DNA from: Lactuca virosa
Lineage: Eukaryota > Streptophyta > Magnoliopsida > Asterales > Asteraceae
Direction: 5' to 3'
Assembly: GCA_928212115.1 (NCBI GenBank)
Contig: CAKMRJ010005745.1
Location: forward strand, 80,428,570 to 80,492,569
DNA: 64,000 bases
In this document: in pieces, positions 32,394 through 43,420 of the stretch
Numbering within the stretch: the first letter of the stretch is position 1
How the letters are laid out: every line of letters starts with the position of its first letter
Program-made: the position numbers and the translations under genes
Notes under the pieces: model-generated
Database searches by the model: none
What the model was told of the DNA's origin: nothing
What the model saw: the letters and a program-made list of their open reading frames with translations, nothing else

Positions 32394-32841
32394 TTAGGTA
32401 AATTTGGCAGCTTTGCAATCAACGCCCCTTCCTTTGGCAAAATAAACATATGGACCCTTTGGTAATGGGACTATCTCAGACTTAGCCTTTCTCTTTACCA
32501 TTTGGTCAACCGAGTTGACTATGGCCAATCCCTTTCCATTGGGAAGAGAATGCTTTTTCTGGATTTCCAGTGTCACCATTGTCACTGTCCATAAAGTTTT
32601 TGGGAAGTTGATCTTCTAATCAAATTTGCTTTACTATCGTTCCAAATCATTGCTGATTCAGCAGCACCAAGCAAATAGATATGATCATTAAGTTCATGTC
32701 ATAGTCTGTTTCATAGTAGTCCCAAAGGAACTCACTATGTGACTTAGAAAGTGATTGAACATCCAACTTTCTCAAGACTTCGACACCCAACTCTCCCGGC
32801 TTGTCAATATGTGACTTCATCTCTAAGATGTGATCACACAT
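32394..32841 (-). pseudogene. gag: gag remnant of element D (Ty1/copia type)
   Basis: A 64-codon open stretch starts MCDHILEMKSHIDKPGELG, the conserved capsid segment of many copia elements (pattern M-EHI-M---L--LG). A following frame holds KRKAKSEIVP and a ruined zinc knuckle in which most cysteines are lost. Frame breaks separate the pieces. This is the only protein evidence that D was a copia-type element. Confidence 0.6.
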
Positions 32842-33087
32842 AGACCTTGCTTGCCATTAGGGCTTGAGTGACCTTGAACTTGTGGGTTAGGGAGAATAAT
32901 TGGAGGAGGTGAGGAAGAGAAGTATGACTTCCATGAGCCAAACTCGAGAAGTCATATTCATTAGGAAGCTTGGTTTGGGAAGATCATTGTTGTCTAAACC
33001 AGACATCAACAATGGGAGAAATTCACGTAAAGTTGATTTTAGTCCTTAATATAACACCCAATATGATATATTAAGGCTAGGACCCAA

Positions 33088-33143
33088 CAAACTATTTTAT
33101 AACTTGGAAGAGGGATGCCGTAATCCAAGCTATAAAATATTTG
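33088..33143 (-). other. Constant-loop hairpin, copy 3
   Basis: Nineteen pairs in three runs (CAAA/TTTG, TATTTTATA/TATAAAATA, CTTGGA/TCCAAG) with one bulge and one mismatch enclose AGAGGGATGCCGTAA, identical to the loop of copy 1 although the stems are unrelated. Confidence 0.75.
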
Positions 33144-33276
33144 AAGGTAGGTGAATGACGATTCACAATTTCCACCATAAACGAAATGTATTATTAGTTT
33201 TTAATTGGTTTTGAAACTCCTAGATTCTTTTGAGATTCATTGAACTTTTCAATGGCATGTTTCAATCTCGAGTGTG

Positions 33277-33321
33277 CCCTTCAGGTTTGTGACTGGGATG
33301 CCGAGGATCACAAAACAAGGG
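33277..33321 (-). other. Constant-loop hairpin, copy 4
   Basis: Stem TTTGTGA/TCACAAA with an outer CCCTT/AAGGG encloses CTGGGATGCCGAGGA; the GGGATGCCG core is conserved. Confidence 0.65.
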
Positions 33322-34554
33322 TGAAGTAACCATGCAAATATACTTGGTACCCTTAATATTTACCCCTCAATCGATGTGCCGGTTAACCACACACGCTCCA
33401 ACGATACTATGATAAACATTAAGTTACCCTTTGCCTACCTTGTTAAGTCCAGGTTAGTGTGCCGGTTAACCACACACGCTCCACTAACAGCTTAAACAAA
33501 GTGCAAAGTGTAATTTCATGGATTAGCACCTTATCACATTTTCCTAAGTAACTAAGATTGGGAATTTATAAGTGTTTAGTTACTTAGTATTTATCATTAT
33601 ACTTTAATGAAGGGAGAATTATAGTCCTTGTCCTACCTGTTCGGCTAACGACCCTCCACCGTCAAGGAAGCGGTGAGTGAGAGTGGACACCCATTAAACT
33701 GCCATTTTATAGGCAGTAACCTTATACCCCCCTTATAGACCGGCTTCGTGAATGAGGCCTACTAATGGTAAGACGACTTGCTCTTATACATATAATATAT
33801 TAAACTTTTAATATTATAATAGTATAAGGGTGTATTTAGACATTTAAAATACTTGGTGGTTTAATCTATTAATTAAACTAGACTTTTAATTTAATAAACT
33901 CAAACCATATATTTATGGATTAATAATACTCTTTTAATTAAACGCTTTAATTAACTATTAATAAAGTCCATAAGAGTTAATTTGAACTATTCAACAAAAC
34001 ATCATAATTCCAATTATTAAACTCAAAATTAAAACCATTTAATTAATTGTTTAAGTTATGAACCCAAGAGTTTTAGAATTCAATTCTTTTTTTTTCAAAA
34101 AAACTTTTCTCAAATTCCAAAACTTGAGGGCAAGTTTTGTAATTCTTGAAAACCTTTGGATTCCATAACTTATGGAATTAATGGTGTTTTTATGATGAAA
34201 CTTTCAATGTTCCATAACTTAAGAACAAGTTATGGAATTCTTTAAAACATTAACACAAATTTTGTCACTCCATAAAAAACTTTGAATCAAATTTTTTTTT
34301 TTAAAAAAAAAAACTTTCATATCCATAACTTATGGAAGTTTCAAAACCCTTAAGATCACAACTAATAAAAAAACTTTTTGAGCTCCAAAATTTATGACAA
34401 AATATGTAACTCCTTAAAACATTTAGATCAAACTTTTAAAACTAATAAAATAATCATATCATTTTATCTTTTACTAAATTTGACATAATTCAATTCTTTT
34501 TTTTCAACTTGAAAATAAAACAGTTGCATCAATATAACAGAAAACAACCCATGA

Positions 34555-34565
34555 CTCTGATACCA
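34555..34565 (-). promoter_or_regulatory. Primer-binding site of D (tRNA-Met)
   Basis: CTCTGATACCA on plus is TGGTATCAGAG on minus, one base inside the 5' LTR. Confidence 0.9.
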
Positions 34566-34566
34566 C

Positions 34567-35322
34567 TGTTGGGTTTTGAAGCATTCTAACACTCCTATGG
34601 TGTACATGCAACCCTATAACCTTGGATCTATGTTTTCTCTATTATACATGCAATATTAACTATTCCAAGGTTTCATCCTAACTAGCATATTATGAAGCAC
34701 CTATACTACAAAGTTCTAGTTAGATGACATACCTTTTGATGTAGCTTGATGTCTTCAAGCTTTAAGAGCTTAGCCCCAATAGTGTGGAAGCCTCAAATGG
34801 AATCACAAATCACCAAAACACCTTGGAAGAACTTGAGAGAATATGTATGCACACTAAAATCGGCCCACTCTTATTTTCACACACTTGTGCCAATTTTGTG
34901 AGCCAAGGACCCCTTTATATATTATGGAGGATTAGGGTTACATCCATGTAACCCTAATACCCATGACCTTTCATTTACATAGGATCCATGGGTTACAAGC
35001 TCCATGGACCATCCATGAAAGCTTAGCCCAACCTAAATGAACTTGGCCCATTCCATATATATAAGAGACCATATTTAATTAGTTCTTTTTGATCACTTAA
35101 TTAATTCTAAATTAATTCTTGATCAATACTAATTAAATAATAGGATTCCATATTAATATATTAGAACTTATAATATATTAATATAAATCATAAATATACT
35201 ATTCTCAAAAGACTATCCATATAAATTGTGCCGGGGCGGGTGAAGTGCAACCCAAATGGACCATGCCGGGTCGGGTCAAATACATACCAAATATAGTTAT
35301 GGACTTAGACATTAATCCAACA
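34567..35322 (-). repeat. 5' LTR of element D
   Basis: It starts TGTTGGGTTTTG and ends AATCCAACA; partner of 27827-28574. It is followed by AGCC. Confidence 0.92.
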
Positions 35323-35326
35323 AGCC

Positions 35327-35897
35327 TAATAAATTTACAAGTAATAATACTGAAAATCCTGTTTATGTTTTATATGAATCCCTTGCAAAATATCGCATTT
35401 TATGACAAGATTCCAATTTCCTTGCTTTAGTTTTGCAAAACTGGTTCTACGAGTTGATTTCTTATCGTTTGGTAAACTGTTTTCTGTGTTAAAAGCATAC
35501 TGACATATGAGTATTATATACGAAATAATATACTTTGAGTACAAGTTTCCTTGTACTTTTTCTTGTATTCTCCCCCTGAAAACATGAAAATCTCGGAAAA
35601 GGTGTAGGGGTATGAACTCACAGTTTGACGTGGGATTCAAGTGTAAGCTGCTGGGAATTGTGAGTGTCAATTAAAGCCTTGGACACAAACGGATCCTATT
35701 TAGCATGAAGAAGTACATATATACATTAGGTGAGGGCATAACCCGATGTCTTTAATGGAAGGAAAACCACCTTAGGGACTAGAAACACTTAAAACAATGT
35801 TAGAATCACATGTGATTTGAAAATGGGGAGTTTGCGGTCGTAAAAGGAGTTTACGGTCCATGGGTTCACGGTCCATGGGTTTACGGTCCATGGGTTT
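35327..35897 (-). repeat. 3' LTR of element H, part 2
   Basis: It resumes the family LTR after D, passing the GTAGGGGTATGAACT block (35606) and entering the GTTTACGGTCCATGG array at 35830-35897. There the solo LTR G has inserted, duplicating GGTTT (35893-35897 and 57723-57727). Confidence 0.87.
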
Positions 35898-36092
35898 TGT
35901 GACAACCTGAAACGTTTTCCGTTATCCTTACTAAATTCCGTTAATTAAATTTGGGTTTTTTATTTTATTTCCATTCACATTAGTATTATTTTTGGTCTAA
36001 CGGAATATTCTAAACTCAGTTCGATCGAGTTTCGTATTCGAAAACGAGTTTTCTAAGTCAAAGCATAGCATTCGGGCCAAATAACTCTTCGA

Positions 36093-36205
36093 GAGGAGTT
36101 TACGGCCGCAAACTTGGTTTACGACCGTAAACTCTGTTTACGACCGTAAACCCTGTTTACGACCGTAAACCCTATTTACGGCCGTAAACCCTCCACCCCA
36201 CCCCT
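36093..36205. repeat. GTTTACGACCGTAAAC array of G
   Basis: Five to six palindromic 15-16 bp units directly upstream of the TATA box in the solo LTR. Confidence 0.85.
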
Positions 36206-36331
36206 TGACCGTAAACTCACCGTATATAAGGGATGAGTGGCCTTCATTTCTCACTTTACACACTCCAGAAGATTTCTCTCTCTACTCTCTCTCTTTCTCT
36301 CTCTACAAACTTCGAATTTGCTCAAGGATCC

Positions 36332-37898
36332 TGTAACATCCCAATTTTCAGGTCCAAAAATTTCTTTTTAATTAACCAACACATAAAAACATTCATAAGA
36401 AAATACTGTGAAAACACATCATCTCATAAAACAATGTATCATGTTTGAAAACCCAAGTCATAAAGTAATAACATATTAGAGTACAATCCCAGAAACTCCA
36501 TGCGGAAATCATTGTGTTATGTGTGTGATGCGATGCTACGCCGCCGGCTCCTTCCCCTTAGACGAAGAGGTACCTGAATCCAAAACCGAAACCGTAAGCA
36601 CAAAGCTTAGTGAGTTCCCCCATCATACCACATACCATTCAATATGATCGGTATCTCTCAACCGGTAATCATCATCGGTATCTTTCAACCGGTAACCAAC
36701 ATCGGTATCTTTCAACCGGTAATCGTCACCGGTATCTTTCAACTGGTAACCATCATCGATATCTTTCAACCGGTAACCATTCATCGGTATCTTTCAACCG
36801 GTAACTGTCATCGTATCTTTCAACCGGTAACTGTCATCGGTATCTTTCAACCGGTAACTGGGGACTATTCCACCCCTACCACTAGCATACAACAGCAAGG
36901 TACAATCATATAGTCAGGCAGATCCGGGTACTGACCTACCCCACGGACCTAAGGGCCGCTGTCAAGGATCCTAATCCCTACTATACACGTAACATATCAT
37001 GCAGACAATACTCGTGACCAAAGCACATAACCAAACCAAGATAATTATCACAAAGACAATCATCTTACAAAATACTCCTCTTTGGTGGCCGACATTGTGG
37101 CCTTAGACCCACCCCTACTGGAAGGTAACTCACCTCAATGTCGTGTAGTGTTTGAATTATCCTCGACGTACAAGTCGACTCCTTCGATTCCTCGATCCCT
37201 ACACGACGACCTAGTCAATCACACACCAGTACAACCCTAAACAGGGTCAGTCCAAGTCTAGTCAAAGTCAACTTCAAGTTGACCCGACTCGCCGAGTTGG
37301 GCCGTCAACTTGCCGAGTCCATCACCCTTTACTCGTCCTTATCCATGACTCGACTCGTCGAGTTGGGCCGTCACTCGACCAGTTCGTCCCTCACATGAAC
37401 ATCGCATGAAACCTCATCCGACTCGCCGAGTTGAAACAACTCGTCGAGTTCACCTTCATCTGATGAACAAGTTTTGTCCTCGACTCGCCGAGTTGATGAA
37501 CAACTCGTCAGTTCCTCTCATCCTTAAGAAGATTTCCTTGGACTCGCGCCGAGTCTGTTCTAGCACTCGTCGAGTCCCATGAACTCCAGGTCTAAAATCA
37601 CATCAATACATTGGGTACTCTTCCTGTCCAGTTAACAACCCTTCTAAAACTCAACTAGGTTCCTTTGACTCTCAACAGATATGGGGCTCAAAGCCTCGGA
37701 TTAGGGTTTTTGTCCAGTCAGAGTCTACTCGTTGAGTCCGGGACCCGACTCGACGATCCATCCACTTAAATATCCCAAAAAATCCCGCGCCTCAATCCTC
37801 TTCTACTCGGCGAGTTGGTCCTTCAACTCACCGAGTCTAAGGCCAAAAATGGAAAAATACTTAAATAAAAAAATAAATACCAAGAACCAGGTGCTACA
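36332..37898 (-). repeat. 3' LTR of element F
   Basis: 1567 bp. It contains the 27-bp minisatellite, TTGAC/GTCAA cluster (about 37243-37285) and ACTCGNCGAGT palindromes (37285-37850). Both F LTRs lack a 0.6-kb stretch present in F2 that includes the TATA-like block. Confidence 0.93.
36652..36860. repeat. 27-bp CGGTATCTTTCAACCGGTAA minisatellite (F 3' LTR)
   Basis: Seven to eight units. The F 5' LTR has about ten (54352-54626) and F2 about eight (61322-61545). It reads open in several frames only because the period is a multiple of three. Confidence 0.93.
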
Positions 37899-37916
37899 AA
37901 TCTCCCCCACTTATTT

Positions 37917-40229
37917 TTAGACTTCGTCCTCGAAGTCTGCTGCTCGATCCTGGAACCGCTCTGGGTAATGCTCCTCCATCTCATCCAACGGCTCCCAAGT
38001 CCATTCCAGCCCTCCGGTGCTGCCTTGCACCTTTACCACCCAGCTCAACCCTCTTGTTCTCAGATCCTTCGACTTCCGGTCAAGATTGCTATAGGTCGCT
38101 CAATGTAATTCAGGTTTTCATCGACCTGAATATCCTCTAAGGTACTACTGCTGAGTCGTCCAACCAGGCACTTCCGCAGCTGAGAGCGTGAAAGGTGCTG
38201 GGATCTGACTGAGTTCGGGGCAGATCCAACCTATAGCCCCCTTGCCCACCCGCTATAACCCTGAAGGGTCCAAAATACCTGGGACCCAACTTACCTTTAC
38301 CCCCTTCCTGATCGGATGACGCCCTTCCATGGCGACACCTTCAGGAGACCCATATCCCCGAGCTGAAACTCCAAGGTCCGATCGACGCTTGTCGGCATAA
38401 ATTTTCTGCCGACATCTGAGCGGTCTGAAGCCTGCTCCTGACCTGCTGGATCCGTTCGGTCGTCTTGAGCAATACATCGGTGCTCCCCATGACCCTCTGG
38501 ACAACCTCGCCCCAGCATATCGGGGTCCTGCACTTCCTCCCGTACAACATCTCGAAGGGAGGTCGATCGATACTCGCATGATAGCTATTATTATAACGAG
38601 AACTCCGCCAACGGAAGCTAGGTATCCCAGCTACCTCCGATGTCTAAAACACATGCCCGCAGCATATCCTCTAGCGTCTGGATGGTCCGCTCGCTCTGAC
38701 TATCCGTATGCGTGTGAAAAGCGGTGCTGAAATGCAGACGAGTACCCAGCTCGTCATGAAACTTCTTCCAAAACCTGGAAGTGAACCGTACATCCCTGTC
38801 GGAAATCACTGACACTGGCACCCCGTGCTGCGAACACACCTCCCTGATATAGATGTCGGCCAACTTCTCGGCCGAGATACTCTCCGAATCGGAATAAAAT
38901 GAGCGCTCTGGTCAATCGATCGACGATGACCCAAATCGAATCCACCCCTCGCACGGTCCTGGGAAGCTTTGTGATAAAATACATCGTAATATCCTCCCAT
39001 TTCCACAACGGGATATCTAACGGCTGCATCTTACCGTGTGGCCTCTGGTGCTTGGCCTTGACCTTCCTGCAGGTCAAGCACCGCTCCACGTACCATGCTA
39101 TGTCCCGCTTCATGCAGGGCCACCAATAATCGGACGAAGATCTCTATACATCTTCGTTGCTCCGGGATGGATAGAAAATCTGGATTTGTGTGCCTCCTCC
39201 ATCAGGATCTGGCGCACGCCTCCATGATAAGGGACCCACACCCTATTTGAAGAGTCAATAACCCTCGGCTATCATAGTCGAAGGAGGAAACCTGCCCACA
39301 ATCCGCCGCTCTTCTGATGTTCCTCCTTCATGGCCTCCTGAATCCGCTCCAACAGCGGAGTCACCATTGTCACCCTCAGACAGATATCCCTGATCGGCGC
39401 TGCCTTGCGGCTAAGCGCGTCGGCCACCACATTGGCCTTTCCCGGGTGGTAGAGGATCTCACAGTCATAATCCTTTACCACATCAAGCCACCGACGCTGC
39501 CTCAATGTTCAGATTTGGCTGGTCCATGAGATACCTCAGGCTCTTGTGGTCCATGTAAAGTCAACGAACCCCCTAGAGGTAGTGACGCCAAATCTTGAGG
39601 GCGAACACAAACAGCCCCCCAGCTCCAAATCTTGTGTCCGGGTAGTTTGCCTCGTGAGGCTTCAGCTGCCTCGAAGCGTAAGCAATAACATGCCCTCTCT
39701 GCATCAATATTGCGCCCAAGCCCGAGATGGACGCATCACAGTACACGACGAGATCCTCCATGCCCTCTGGCAGGGCTAAGATTGGCACCTCGCACAATCT
39801 CTGCCTCATGTCTCGAATGCAGCCTGCTGCTCAGGCCCCAACAAAAAAACCACGACCTTCCTCGTTAGCTGGTCAGGGGTACGGCTATCTTGGAGAAATC
39901 CTGGTGAATCTCCGATAGTAGCCGGCTAATCCTAGGAAACTCCGAATCTTAGATGGAGACCTCAGAACCTCCCATCTCATCACGGCCTCCACTTTACCGG
40001 ATCTACCGAAATCTCATTCTGGTTGACAAGGTGCCCAAGAAACTGCACCTCGCGCAACCAGAACTCGCACTTGGAGAACTTGGCATACAAGCTCTCCCTC
40101 CTCAAAGTCTCCAGAACCTCTCGCAGATGCCCTCAGGCTTCTCTCGCTCTTGGAGTAAACCAAAGATATCATCGATAAACACTATCACAGACCGGTGTAA
40201 CATCGGTCTACACACGCGGTTCATGAGAT
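37917..40229 (-). pseudogene. Distal pol of F: RT end, RNase H, integrase, chromodomain-like tail
   Basis: Starting beside K: MDLMNRVCRPMLHRSVIVF and FIDDI complete the RT core. RNase H fragments YCDASISGLGAILMQ, ALKIWRHYL and VVADALSRK follow. Integrase has CLTCRKVKAKHQRPHGK, FITKLPRTVRGVDSIW, SDRDVRFTSRFW and DSQSERTIQTLE, then a GPY/F region and a stop after DFEDEV at 37917. The pieces sit in at least seven frames, so this half is far more decayed than the RT-proximal half. The purine tract complement follows at 37899-37911. Confidence 0.88.
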
Positions 40230-40234
40230 CCATG

Positions 40235-40571
40235 TGTAAGGGTAAATAGAGTTGTAATTAGTCGAAGGGTTTCATGTCTTCGAATGTACTGAGTCTTCGT
40301 ATCTTATGTAATCTATTTTACTAGGGCATTGTATTCAAAGCTTAACGCATAGTCCTTAGTATATTTTTTGTACGCTTTCCTCTCCTATAAATAGGAGTGT
40401 TTACTAGAGTCATGGATACGTGTCTTTACAGTATTGTCATTTGTACTCTGTAAAACTTGAGAGCGTAATAGAGCTGAAACAAGATCATATTTACATATGT
40501 GTTCAAATCTCACAATCCTACTTTGATCATTAAACTCTGATTCATTTCATACTCGATTCATTGTTTCATCA
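40235..40571 (+). repeat. 5' LTR of K
   Basis: TGTAAGGG to TTTCATCA. TATA box TATAAATA at 40386-40393. It differs from the 3' LTR by four substitutions (about 1.2 percent), indicating insertion within roughly the last half million years if a typical plant rate applies. Confidence 0.97.
40386..40393 (+). promoter_or_regulatory. TATA box of the K LTR
   Basis: TATAAATA in CTCCTATAAATAGGAG, itself a near palindrome. In the 3' LTR one base is changed (TATAAATG, 50754-50761). Confidence 0.8.
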
Positions 40572-40573
40572 AT

Positions 40574-40585
40574 TGGTATCAGAGC
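40574..40585 (+). promoter_or_regulatory. Primer-binding site of K (tRNA-Met)
   Basis: TGGTATCAGAGC, two bases after the 5' LTR. Confidence 0.95.
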
Positions 40586-40825
40586 AGGAATCATATCTCT
40601 GATCTGATTTTCATCTTTTCAAAAGTTTTTAAATCAACTTTTTGGTTTAAGAAATTCCGCACTTTTTGAAAGTGAAAAATTCATTGGATCTAAGTCTGTG
40701 ATTCGATTCTGCACTTGAATCATTGAATCGAGTGTTCTGCTAGTGATTCTGATTTGAATCATATAGTTTGTTGTCAAATTCTCAAAGTTTCTTAAAAAAT
40801 TCTCAAGGATTTATTCCGTACATCA

Positions 40826-43420
40826 ATGGCGTCTTTCAATCTTAATTCCATGACTTCATTTTCTCATCTTCTAGGATCATCCACCAAAATTCCTATGCTA
40901 ATCCCTGAGTATTACGATCAATGGGCTGATCGTATGCAGGATTATCTCAACGGATTGGATGAAGAACTGTGGAATTGCATTTCTGGCAATCTCAATCCAC
41001 CAACGAATGTTCAACCAATTGGATCATCTTCTGGAAGTTCCGAAGTTGAGAATCAGTCTGATCGTCTGAAAAAACTAGAGAAGAGATGCATGAGAGAGCT
41101 AAGAGGTGCTTTGCCTCCAGTTGTTTACAACTATGTGAGGAGTTGTACAACTGCAAAGGAGATCTGGAACATTCTCAAGGAGAAATTTCAGGGGAGTGAG
41201 AAGACAAAAGTTAACTCTGTGAAGCAATGCTTAGTGGAACTGAAGGACTTCAGACAGAAAGATGGTGAAACGATTGAAGTTTACTATGATCGTCTTAATG
41301 AATTAATCTATCGATGCAATCGATATGGTATCACCAGATCAGCCATGGAGTTCAATTTAATTTTTGTTATGGGTCTTCGTAAGGAGTGGCGTAGTGTGAG
41401 CATGATGGTTAAGAATCAACAGAGCTTTGATACGTCAACTTTGAATGACTTGTACAATCAGCTGAAGTCTCATGAAAGCGAAGTGAACGAAATTGCTGAA
41501 GAATCGAAGGCAAGTTTGGGAGGTCCACTAGCTTTGGTTTCGAAGATCTCTGAAAGGGAAGCTGAGAAAGATGTTTCAGACGAAGACGAAGGGTTCATCA
41601 TGAATTCAGATGATGAGGCGATTGCTTTCTATTCAAAAAATCGTGTGAAAAAGTTCTTCAAAAAGCCATTCAATCCGAAGGCAAAGTCATCTGAGACAAA
41701 AGGGAATTTTATGAGTAAAAGTGTTGGGGATGAGAAGAAGAAGGAAGAGAAGAAAGATACGAAGTTTGTTGAGGGAAAAACAGAGAAGAAGTTAAAGGGA
41801 GATGCTGGGATTGATTGTCATTATTGCAACGGGGCTAATCATTTAGCTAATGATTGCATGCTGAGGAAGAAAGATGAGAAAAAGAATAAGACGAAGGATG
41901 AAGCGTACTATGTGGAAAAGTTGGAGGAGGTGCGTGCGAAGGCAAAGAATCTTTCATTAGTTGCTCGTGGTGAACAAGAAGAAGATGGAACTTATCAAAT
42001 TTGGTCATCTGGATCAGATGATGAGGAGATGCGAAATCCAACCCACGGAGCAATGTATGCAAAGATGGAAGAAGAATCAGATGAGGAGGCATACAAAGTT
42101 AATGGGAGATGCTTCGTATCAAAAGCCGCTGACAAATCTCCGATGACCACAAAGGTACGTAATATTCTTGAATCTTTCAATATTCCAGTACATGCTTATA
42201 ATTCTGAATTAGTATCTTTCGATGAAATTGTTACTTATTTTGATTCAATTGTGGTATCTGCTAGCAATGAGGCTAAGAAGCTGTCTATGCAGTTGCTAGA
42301 GACACAGAAGAAACTAGATTCGAAAATTACTAAGATAGATTGTTTAGAACTTCAAATAACTAATATCATGGTTGATAGGGATAACTTGTCTAGTGAATCT
42401 AAACTGTTGTTAGCTCAGAGGAACATTTACTGTAATTCGGCTAAAAGATTGTATGGGAAATTAACTGAACTACATCATTCCTGTGAAATGAGTAAAGAAC
42501 AACATAGAAAATTGCTGCCATTTTTAGCTTATGAAAGAGCTACGGTAGATAACATTTCGTATGACTGTGAAAAAGAAATAGTTGATTTTAACAAAGTTCC
42601 GAATGATAAGTATAGATATGGAATAGTCAAAGTAGATGAATGTCTTGATTCAACTGAATTGGTTAAAATTGTAAATGACACTTTGACTAAGTCTGAACAA
42701 ATTCACATCTTGAAAAAGACTGAGAATTCAACATCTGATTCTCAATCTAATTTTGCTGATATTGAGGATAATTCTGACAATATTAGTGAAATCAGTGATA
42801 TTGAGGATGTTGATTGTTCTCAGTTGTCTATTATAAATGTTGCATCATCATTTAAAGGAAAAGAAAAAGGTAAGGATTTGTTGGTTGAGATTGACACTGA
42901 TCAACCCTCAACTTCGAAAGTTTGTGATGTGGACTTTGTGGAAGTCAGAGACAGCCAAACAGATGATAGTGATGATGAGAAAGAAGAGAAACAAACGAAG
43001 AAAAAGGAAGTTACAAAGGAAAAAGAAATTCCTCGTATAGTTGTTGACCAAGTGTATGGAGATACACAAAAGTTCGAAAAAGTGCTGACTGAACAAGGTG
43101 CTCATTACCTAGAAGCGAATACGGTGGTTTACCCGATTTTCAAGTGTACTGATGATGTTGTTTTTCCAAACCAAGTCTTCGTAACTACTGGAAATGTTGA
43201 AAATATCAAACCCGAATTAAAGAAGTTAGTTGAGGAGGATAATTCAAAAACAACTGATGAAGGCTTTTTCGCAAATCAAAACACAGTTGAAAACAACTTA
43301 ACAAAGAATTCGTATGTGTTTCAACGACAAAAACCACAAAGCCAATGGGTTGAAAAATCAAAATTGAAAAAGAGAATACAAAACATGTTGAAAAGGAAAA
43401 TGAAAAAGTTGTCAAACTAA
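40826..43420 (+). CDS. gag: gag of K (long, copia type)
   Basis: An 864-codon open frame. Residues 1-230 resemble the copia capsid (YYDQWADRMQDYL, GSEKTKVNSVKQCLVELKDF, IEVYYDRLNELI). A zinc knuckle CHYCNGANHLANDC is at 331-344. Beyond it lies a long acidic and coiled-coil-like extension (about 480-600) and a Lys-rich tail. The start is the first ATG after the leader. The TAA at 43418-43420 is caused by a frame change near 43365: another frame continues with KEFKDQIDKFSKENN. The mature product would coat the RNA. Length far exceeds usual copia gag, as in SIRE-like elements. Confidence 0.9.
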   Translation: MASFNLNSMTSFSHLLGSSTKIPMLIPEYYDQWADRMQDYLNGLDEELWNCISGNLNPPTNVQPIGSSSGSSEVENQSDRLKKLEKRCMRELRGALPPVVYNYVRSCTTAKEIWNILKEKFQGSEKTKVNSVKQCLVELKDFRQKDGETIEVYYDRLNELIYRCNRYGITRSAMEFNLIFVMGLRKEWRSVSMMVKNQQSFDTSTLNDLYNQLKSHESEVNEIAEESKASLGGPLALVSKISEREAEKDVSDEDEGFIMNSDDEAIAFYSKNRVKKFFKKPFNPKAKSSETKGNFMSKSVGDEKKKEEKKDTKFVEGKTEKKLKGDAGIDCHYCNGANHLANDCMLRKKDEKKNKTKDEAYYVEKLEEVRAKAKNLSLVARGEQEEDGTYQIWSSGSDDEEMRNPTHGAMYAKMEEESDEEAYKVNGRCFVSKAADKSPMTTKVRNILESFNIPVHAYNSELVSFDEIVTYFDSIVVSASNEAKKLSMQLLETQKKLDSKITKIDCLELQITNIMVDRDNLSSESKLLLAQRNIYCNSAKRLYGKLTELHHSCEMSKEQHRKLLPFLAYERATVDNISYDCEKEIVDFNKVPNDKYRYGIVKVDECLDSTELVKIVNDTLTKSEQIHILKKTENSTSDSQSNFADIEDNSDNISEISDIEDVDCSQLSIINVASSFKGKEKGKDLLVEIDTDQPSTSKVCDVDFVEVRDSQTDDSDDEKEEKQTKKKEVTKEKEIPRIVVDQVYGDTQKFEKVLTEQGAHYLEANTVVYPIFKCTDDVVFPNQVFVTTGNVENIKPELKKLVEEDNSKTTDEGFFANQNTVENNLTKNSYVFQRQKPQSQWVEKSKLKKRIQNMLKRKMKKLSN

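Larger units (their letters stand above)
28575..34566 (-). other. Interior of element D: structured, essentially non-coding
   Basis: No RT, integrase or RNase H motif survives in any frame I could read. The sequence is AT-rich with many long imperfect inverted repeats: for example 29899-29927 (12 bp, one bulge), 31533-31569, 31864-31944 (12 bp and 9 bp), 32002-32167 (nested 13 and 12 bp) and the constant-loop family at 30220, 30711, 33088 and 33277. A perfect palindrome GCTTGGCCAAGC is at 28832-28843. Near the 5' LTR the leader is A/T-run rich (34080-34520). Confidence 0.7.
27827..35322 (-). mobile_element. Element D: decayed copia-type LTR element nested in H
   Basis: LTRs of 748 and 756 bp begin TGTTGGG and end CCAACA. 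The minus-strand primer site (TGGTATCAGAG) and purine tract (AAGTGGGAGAC) fix the orientation. The flanks share AGCC (27823-27826 and 35323-35326), a 4-bp target duplication or a 5-bp one with a mismatch. The 6-kb interior has only a gag trace and no intact pol motif, but is unusually rich in strong hairpins. It is likely a non-autonomous or heavily decayed Ty1/copia member. Confidence 0.85.

Noticed and set aside
28575..34566. Counting every 6-bp hairpin in D as signal
   Set aside because: Stems of six bases with short loops are expected by chance dozens of times in 6 kb of AT-rich DNA; only stems totalling about 12 or more pairs, or with a conserved loop, were reported.
36652..36860. CRISPR-like regular repeats
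   Set aside because: Units are contiguous without unique spacers, the genome is a plant, and the array lies inside an LTR.
40572..40825. Dimerisation-like hairpin in the K leader
   Set aside because: Candidates such as CGATTC/GAATCG are short and lack a palindromic loop or a second copy to compare.
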